Source: Ctena decussata (lineage: Eukaryota; Mollusca; Bivalvia; Lucinida; Lucinidae). Taken from it: DNA of 64,000 nt. The position numbers and the translations under genes are program-made. The stretch's first letter is position 1, and each line of letters starts with the position of its first letter. This document shows, piece by piece, positions 57,821 through 64,000 of this stretch. The notes beneath the pieces were generated by a model. That model was not told the DNA's origin. It was given only the letters and a program-made list of their open reading frames with translations, and did not search any database. Location: contig OZ022500.1 in the NCBI GenBank assembly GCA_963989385.1, positions 19,358,460 through 19,422,459 of the forward strand. Direction: 5' to 3'.

Positions 57821-58183
57821 AATATTAATTAATATTGTAAACGACTGTTAAGAATTTAAACTCCTTATGTGTATCCATGATGGTAACCTATATTAAAACA
57901 CTTTCAAATTTAAATACGGAAACCTGAAGGCTAGTCACACAAGTGTAGTATGGTGGAATAAAAAGTCGGCCATAATGAATATTGAGATTTTACGTGGGTA
58001 TGGGTAGTGTGATTGCCACTTTTAAACCCATTTCACCTAAGTTCATTGAAATGAGCTCGACGCCTGTTGATATTTTTGTCATGAAATCATTATTTTAAAC
58101 ATGCAAACGAACTTAACATCTCTAGTCAGATTGTTTCACGGCGTCGTTCCAATATTCTTATTATTTAACAGAAAGTAATCAAA

Positions 58184-58506
58184 TCATAAAGGCACTTTGC
58201 CCGCCATTATTTGTAAATACGTAACGTAATCCAATGGCTTATATTCTTGTGTTGCAGGATTGTAAAAATAAATAGGATCTGTAATTTTCACAACGTCAAA
58301 TCCTTCTTGTACCAATGACATCTTCTGCTGCTTAAAGGTTGACGTCATACTGAACTCTTTCTGCACGCGGAGAAACCTAGGTCTGGCGTAAAAAGGCAAC
58401 AGTTTGTTCACGTGCTTTGAAATTATCTCCATCTGAGCTTGGTTTAAAAAGCCTACCTCGTTATCAGAAAGATGGAGTGAGACCATTCCAGCACGCCCAT
58501 CCCCAC
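58184..58506 (-). CDS. SLC27/FATP fatty-acid transporter, last coding exon
   Basis: Acceptor CTTTTTCAG|GTGGGGATG at 58507-58508. The coding part is 2 bases + 106 codons + TGA at 58184-58186. The start GRAGMVSLHL follows a VPGGD junction. It then has LLPFYARPRFLRVQ, a TFKQQKMSLVQEGFD segment, and an AGKVPL end. LPxYARPxFLR and T-FKxxK-LV-EGF are the conserved C-terminal blocks of very-long-chain acyl-CoA synthetases / fatty acid transport proteins. In the adenylate-forming enzymes the C-terminal lysine in this stretch takes part in adenylation; here K of TFKQQK is the candidate. The function is activation and uptake of long-chain fatty acids at the ER, peroxisome or plasma membrane. The paralogue cannot be told from the C-terminus alone. 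No clear AATAAA was seen downstream. Confidence 0.9.
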
Positions 58507-58544
58507 CTGAAAAAGAGGTCCACGTGTAAGATAATGCATTTGGC

Positions 58545-58645
58545 GAGGTAAATCGTCGGTTTTATGATCGGAAATTTCGTTTTACGGCGACGCGCAGCTG
58601 TAAAACGCAATTTGCGACCATAAAACCGACGATTTACGTCCCCAA
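58545..58645. repeat. Hairpin in the SLC27 last intron
   Basis: GGTAAATCGTCGGTTTTATG pairs with CATAAAACCGACGATTTACG. Centre near CGACGCGCAGCTGTAAAACG. Starts 39 bases upstream of the last exon's acceptor. Confidence 0.75.
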
Positions 58646-58762
58646 ATACAGCTATCCCCATTAATGCATTTTTCACATTTTCACTTTTCAAAGTGTGATA
58701 CTTTCCACCCATAGCAAACGCTTACAGCGACGTAAAACCTGGGAGGCGATGTTACGTAATAT

Positions 58763-59319
58763 TTACACTTGCCACTGACTTCCCATAGGTAAAGCAACTG
58801 GCTTCATACACCGATGAAGGACAGTTGATCATGTGACGTTGTCGTCAAGCGACGTCTAAAGTAAACAAACGTCTTGGCTTGGCGCTTCATGGAATTTTAG
58901 CTCCGCCGTCTGGCTTCATCACACGATGAACGCTGAAAAATCAAATTTCAATTAAGCGCTTTTTGTAGAATTTTAGCGACGACCACTGCTTCTTCACACG
59001 ATGAACGCTGAAAAATCAAAATTTTATTCTTATATTTACACTTTATTTTTAGACCCTTCCTGTGCTGTTTTCGTGGTAATTTAGTGTAGAATAGGCAACA
59101 TATGCGTCGAAGAAAAGGCAGAAACGACGTATTCGGTCATTACGTTTAACAGCCGTCGCCATAACGTGGTGTCAATTGAACGTTACGTGGACCAATCAAG
59201 AAGTTTGTTTACCTTAGACGTCGCTTGACGACAACGTCACATGATCAACTGTCGTTCATCGATGTATGAAGCTAGTTGCTCTATACGGTTTGCCTATGGG
59301 AAGTCAGTGGCAAGTGTAA
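58763..59319. repeat. 557-bp foldback element in the SLC27 last intron
   Basis: TTACACTTGCCACTGACTTC to GAAGTCAGTGGCAAGTGTAA; arms of about 120-170 bases. The centre carries a CACACGATGAACGCTGAAAA-ATCAAA repeat (58920 and 58995). Confidence 0.8.
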
Positions 59320-60374
59320 AAATTTCTTAAATGACGTCGGGTTTCCGGACATACTGTTGTAAATTTTTGGCGTTATCCAATCAGACGTCGCGTTACATTC
59401 GAAAGTGCATTGTAATAATGCTTTATGCACACTGTTCGTGTCCAGCGTCCGTGTCTGTGTCTCTGTATCATTTATCTTAAACATTAAACCATTTTCTTGC
59501 ACCTACGATTCGCACAGCATTTCAGTGGCTACATTTGTATATCCAGGCGCCAGGCAAATACCGGCCAGTATCTGTCGCACGTTTCTATTTTGAATGCATT
59601 TTTAAATTAGATCTGACATCATGTCACAGCTTTTGCTTTGTAACATGGCGGCATCGCGTAAAATCACAAAGCAGCCAGTAAAGATCAGAAGGACCACCCA
59701 AATAGGCTTTCCTCTTTGACCTGATGAGGAAACTGACAGAGTCGGTGCCAGGAGGCGCATCTTAAATAATTTCCCTTGAGCCACATAGGGAGCATCCAGG
59801 GGCGTAACTAGGTGTAATTAAATGTTACGCACAATAATGTTTTATAGCCCTTGAGTGCACGAATAAGAGTTAAGCCCAAAAGATACTTCATGTAGCTGCA
59901 TCTGTTTGCAGTTATTATTGAAATCTTGTCCAATTTACAAAGTTTCACCATCATCAAATATGCAGGTGTGTGTTGAAATTTGATCAAATACGGAGGTGTG
60001 TCTTAAAATTTTGTCACTTTGACAAAATATCAATACAAACCTGCGTATTTACGTATAGGCAGCTACGCCTTTTTCATCGTTTTGAGAACCGGACTTAGTT
60101 AATTAATACAAATAAAGAACAGAATGAATTCTCTTTTATGAAGTGTCTTTTATCACGTAGGTACTGTTTAGAAGATTCGGTGCCACCGAAGGATTTTCAG
60201 ACTCATTCACAGAGACAGCATTACTGCATTACTGTTTAATCCATTTATGCCGAGTGCTCTCTAAGTCTTCTACCCTTTCAAATAAAAATTATTGCCTGAG
60301 TCAATTCATCATTTTAGGGGTTTCTGTTTATGTATTGTATTTTATCATCTTCACCTAAATAGCTGTAAATTTTG

Positions 60375-60445
60375 TACAAAGAGCGCAGACCCTGATTAGA
60401 CGCCGCGTTCTGTGGCGTCTTATTTGATCTGCACTAAGATTTGCC
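60375..60445. repeat. GCAGACCCTGATTAGACGCC hairpin
   Basis: Relative of the 55305 module: CGCAGACCCTGATTAGACGC against GGCGTCTTATTTGATCTGC. It sits in a decayed element whose left end is near 60240. Confidence 0.5.
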
Positions 60446-60567
60446 TATAGGACGCCAGGCAGTGCCCATCAAGCTGGGCAAAGCTATAGATGTTTTCCCC
60501 ACGGTCAATTGAAGCATACAGACAGAAATTGTATTTTAAGACTTGCGTACATCACAAACGTTCCGAC

Positions 60568-60612
60568 ATGACCATAGCTGTTTACCGTGGACGTAAAGCG
60601 ACAAATTCACGC
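60568..60612 (+). repeat. 3' fragment of the tRNA-Met-headed SINE
   Basis: CCGACATGACCATAGCTGTT-TACCGTGGACG matches the 3' end of the SINE at 33747-34013; the rest is absent. Confidence 0.6.
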
Positions 60613-60845
60613 ACACGCATGCGTGCGTCACAATGCCCTACGAAACTCATTGGATCAGAAGTGGCAGATAACATAAAAGATGGCGAGACAAAAAAGGCAT
60701 GTACAAGTATGGACCTTGCAGCATTACTGAGAGCAGTAGAGACGAGTAGAGCTTGTGAAGTGAGTGGCATGGCATCTTTGAAAATACTGATAGTGGAAGA
60801 CGACTAAAAACATTACGAGAAACGTGAAGAAGTGAAAACATGTAC

Positions 60846-60943
60846 CTGGCACCGTAACTCCGTATACATTAGCATCATGTACAAAATCAAGATCAGTAAT
60901 TACGTTGCTCACTTCTGTTGTGGACACATTTTCGCCTTTCCAT
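60846..60943 (-). CDS. SLC27/FATP fatty-acid transporter, penultimate exon
   Basis: Acceptor TTTGCAG|ATGG at 60944-60945, donor CCAG|GTACATG at 60844-60845. The 98 bases are 1 + 32 codons + 1 and fit both neighbours. The translation begins [15 protein letters not shown] and ends NVYGVTVP. Together with DRVGDTFR from the exon at 63198-63399 it rebuilds the FATP/VLACS signature (DR-GDTFRWKGENV-TTEV), which lies near the ATP/AMP-binding part of the enzyme. The intron falls inside the arginine codon of that signature. Confidence 0.92.
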
Positions 60944-61364
60944 CTGCAAAAATATTAAAGGAAATTGGTGCATTTTTAAAGAAAATCAAATCTGCCATTT
61001 CTGTTTTCATCTCCCACTCCAACGGGATAAACCCTTAAAGAAAAAAGTTTGTTCCCTATGAGCAAATTCTTTTCCTTAGGTCCCATTTTGGAAGAATTTC
61101 ATCGTCCGGGGAAGCGAATCATAGGTTACGATTATAGTCTTTTACCTTTGAATAAATTAGCAGAAAAGCCATACACTTTCAGGTGAATGGGGCCTCTACA
61201 GCCCCGGATCCAGTGGTGGGCTAGGAGGTGGGTTTGGAGGCTTCAGCCCCGCCATCTGGACCTCTGTGTTATGTGAAATAAGAAGGTCTCCAGAATTTAA
61301 GGTGTATCTGATGACATTTGAGATAGTTTATCTTTGGGACTAGATTAAAATAAATGTTGTGAAA

Positions 61365-61405
61365 TCTCATTAGAATCGCCTCGACGAGGTGATTCTAATG
61401 AGAAT
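61365..61405. repeat. CATTAGAATCGCCTC hairpin
   Basis: TCTCATTAGAATCGCCTCGA pairs with GACGAGGTGATTCTAATGAGA. Same hairpin family as 8516-8665 and 23691-23850. Confidence 0.6.
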
Positions 61406-62312
61406 TCGCAGCATATGTTTCAAGGCAAAAAAGACATTATCAAAATTTCTTATCAAATTGAGCCGTAATTATGTCATATATTTTCAACCTCCTTCCCTTC
61501 CCCCCCCCCCCCCCCCCCTCCCTTCACTTATATATATCGGCACCTCACAACCCAACCAGTTATCCAGAGCCCCACGAGTACATGGTGGTCTGTATCCGGG
61601 TCTCGAATGGATATGCTTGACATGGAAGCATTTTACACTGTTCTTATTAGGACTACTCGTAAGATGCATGGTTTCAACGCCATGTTTTTCGCCATTCTTA
61701 CAAAGTGTAGCAGCTTTTGCAACTTTCTCTGTTTACTTCCCTATACAATAGAGCCCTTCAAAATCTGGTTGGTTTAATCATATTTTATTCCCTTCTTCAT
61801 ATACATATTACACATAAATAGTACGAATAGTTAGGATGGGAACGGAAGCAATCACTGCTTATTAGTTCATCTCCTTGTAGCACAATGAGCAAAAATGAAT
61901 GTGACAAATGAATAGCAATGACCTGTGGTTAAATTAATGAACAAAAAAGAACATATACATAAACAAAAACAAGACAATAACAGCTACAACGATGAAAAGA
62001 AGAAAGTGAGGAAAATCAAGAAATACAGTATATATATTCAAACAAAATTTTGAATAGAGTATATAAAATTTAAGGGAAAAAAGACCATAACAATTTCAGA
62101 AACTGAAAAACATTTTGGAGCAAAAGCAAGAGCGAGATGTTTGGTTGTATTAAAGGAAGGAATTTGCAGTTGGGGTGGGAGTGGGGGATTTTCTTTCCGT
62201 TGAAAGTTAATTTTCATTTAGGTGGGAGACAAAATTGAATATGGCAGAGCTGTTTCCTCTGAAATGGTAAACACCTTCACAGAAGAAATTTGCTCTTTCA
62301 AAAGAGTATGCT

Positions 62313-62454
62313 AACTCCCATTGCTAAACGGGTTTACCTTCAGAGAAACTACTATTTTGATTAAAATGTGTATTCAAGCATCAAACTCCCATTGCTAAAC
62401 GGGTTTACCTTCAGAGAAACTACTATTTTGATTAAAATGTGTATTCAAGCATCA
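62313..62454. repeat. 71-bp perfect tandem duplication
   Basis: Two copies of AACTCCCATTGCTAAACGGG... through AAGCATCA start at 62313 and 62384. It is intronic to SLC27. Near-identity points to a recent event. Confidence 0.9.
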
Positions 62455-62978
62455 GTGGTAAACCCATATACCTCGATATAAGCCAAATGGGCATACAACA
62501 ATTACACAATGACATTCCATGGCTGTTGATGTGAAGTTAAAATGTTTTATGCCTATTGGGTAGGGTGCCAATGTCTAGACTTGGCATGTTAATTAGGAGA
62601 CTATAAAATAACTGATCGCTTGCAGTCTAATATCTAGTGTTACACAGTCCGCTAGTGGTGCACTAGAATTACTGGGTATTCAAACTGTGGCTATCCGAGA
62701 GCATATATGTGAAACTTAAGGAGCAAAATCTTTCATTTAGGAGCAGACCCATATTTAGAAGAGCTTCAGCATTTATGGGTGCAAACAGGAAGCCACAAAA
62801 CTTCCTTTGCTTAATGGAAATGACAGAAAAGGCACGGATGTGTATCCATTCACCTTACGTATTAAAGAACCGTCATACGGCCTAAACCAGTCTGGCTGGG
62901 ATCGTATGAAAGATACAGATTTCAATCGCATTTGTGTCCAATACTGTCGAATCCGTTGACAGTGAAATGTAACACACC

Positions 62979-63164
62979 TGGTTAACTATGTTTTCAAGGA
63001 AGTTACGAAACGAAAAAGAGCTAGAAAGAGCTGTTTCGAAACGAAAAAGAGTCATAGTTACCAAACGACCTGATGACCAGGTCGTTTGGTAACCATGACT
63101 CTTTTTTCGTTTTGAAACAGTTTTTTCGTTTCGTAACAGCCCTTGTATATACATAGTTAACCAG
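62979..63164. repeat. Hairpin next to an SLC27 exon
   Basis: CTGGTTAACTATG...CATAGTTAACCAG outer ends. The inner arms are made of TTTCGAAACGAAAAAGAGTC words, with ACCAAACGACCTGAT at the centre. It starts 32 bases past the donor of the exon at 63198-63399. Confidence 0.8.
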
Positions 63165-63197
63165 AGGTGGTAAAGAGGAAATGAAACCAAAAATCAC

Positions 63198-63399
63198 CTG
63201 AAAGTATCGCCAACGCGGTCATTAAAATAGACATAGTAATCTTTATCAAGTTTCAGTAAGTCTCCGGTGTCGAAGTATTTATCTCCCTCTTGAAAAACAT
63301 CCCTCAGAATCTTCTTCTCCGTCGCTTCTTTCCGCCCAAGGTAGCCTCGAAACTGTCTTCCTTGTGGAGTAAGCGGACATAGTAACAGTCCAACTTCAC
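63198..63399 (-). CDS. SLC27/FATP fatty-acid transporter, third exon from the end
   Basis: Acceptor CATTGCAG|GTGAAG at 63400-63401, donor TTTCAG|GTGAT at 63196-63197. It is 2 bases + 66 codons + 2 bases. It reads [14 protein letters not shown] at the start, with a codon shared with the previous exon, which is outside or not seen in the window. Later it has [11 protein letters not shown] and [12 protein letters not shown]. The TGD motif and DRVGDTF are conserved adenylate-forming-enzyme and FATP blocks. Upstream exons with the membrane anchor and AMP-binding P-loop motif must lie beyond 64000; none was seen between 63400 and 64000. Confidence 0.92.
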
Positions 63400-64000
63400 C
63401 TGCAATGGAAATTACTTTTGGATTACTTCCCTTTCGGAGTTTGGCTTAAACTGGTCCCAAGTTGTCGATGTTTATGACAACTGGTCCGATATAGTCTTTC
63501 GTGGGCTGTGATTGGTCCGCCACTCATATGCCGTATAACAAATCGAGTCCTTTCGGGTTTTCTCGAGCCGATAAATACACGGGTTATCATTACGTCACCT
63601 GGCCATGTGATTTGCTAGATTGGTCCATTCAAAATTGTATCGGATCTACGTCATGACGCGTCATGGCTACTCTTCAATGACCTGACAGCGTGGTTATGTT
63701 TTAAAAACAATATTTTTGCCATAAAAAAACATTACATGCATTATAATATCAATTGTAAATATTTATATTAGACCCATGTGAAATTCCTGATGTTATAGCT
63801 ACAACATCTATCGCATGAACCCTCGCTAGATCTCACGGTCAGATATGTGACCGTTTGGATTAGTCATTTCCTGTCCCAATATGCGATATGCGTAGCTATA
63901 AGGGGAGAGAACCAGTCTAAGTTTGGCTGTGTTCTCCACTATGGTTTTGCAGCTATTGTTGCGAGGGAGATAACTCTAGCAGACTGAAATTAGCTTCATT

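Noticed and set aside
60490..60807. 105-residue plus-strand frame
   Set aside because: It runs antisense through the last SLC27 introns and includes a SINE fragment; no domain recognised.

Overview
The window is eukaryotic and almost certainly a marine mollusc, most likely a bivalve of the venerid-clam kind. It is AT-rich and intron-rich, full of foldback elements and tRNA-derived SINEs, and carries an ApeC (apextrin C-terminal) gene, a family common in marine invertebrates. The species call is inference. No bacterial operons, rRNA or CRISPR arrays are visible.

Two host genes can be supported, both on the minus strand and both running out of the window. (1) A secreted ApeC-domain protein: signal-peptide exon at 38046-38109, ApeC exons at 36342-36656 and 28765-28979, and a probable further exon at 9953-10108. 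Splice phases agree at every junction, and introns of 7-18 kb are filled with repeats. (2) The 3' end of an SLC27/FATP fatty-acid transporter and very-long-chain acyl-CoA synthetase: exons 63198-63399, 60846-60943 and 58184-58506, with the family signature split across an intron. A third minus-strand coding candidate (53420-53804) is unrecognised.

The most distinctive object is a decayed Maverick/Polinton-type element at 43285-53330. It has long terminal inverted repeats starting 5'-AGTA, and a perfect 6-bp target duplication (ATCAGC) on both sides. Its unique interior holds three plus-strand genes, each with its own TATA box and AATAAA signal: a broken WEVALVEL-family gene of probable virion type, a small basic CxxC protein, and a broken C2HC zinc-finger gene. 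I see no polymerase B, integrase, protease or packaging ATPase, so this copy is a deletion derivative or a non-autonomous form. A 4.0-kb non-coding TA-duplicating element (48390-52419) later inserted into it; a sister copy sits at 16135-19591. The Polinton itself landed in a short minisatellite.

The rest is repeats. There are about 14 copies of a ~235-bp near-perfect palindrome ending in TGAGCCGCGACACGA, two of them split by SINE insertions. There are two tRNA-SINE families plus a tRNA-Met-headed SINE with a 17-bp target duplication, CCCAGCGGGCA-bounded mini-palindromes, pogo-like and mariner-like remnants, and a reverse-transcriptase fragment. There are also many isolated hairpins, several lying within about 35 bases of host splice sites. 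Stretches not mentioned are AT-rich sequence in which I recognise nothing.
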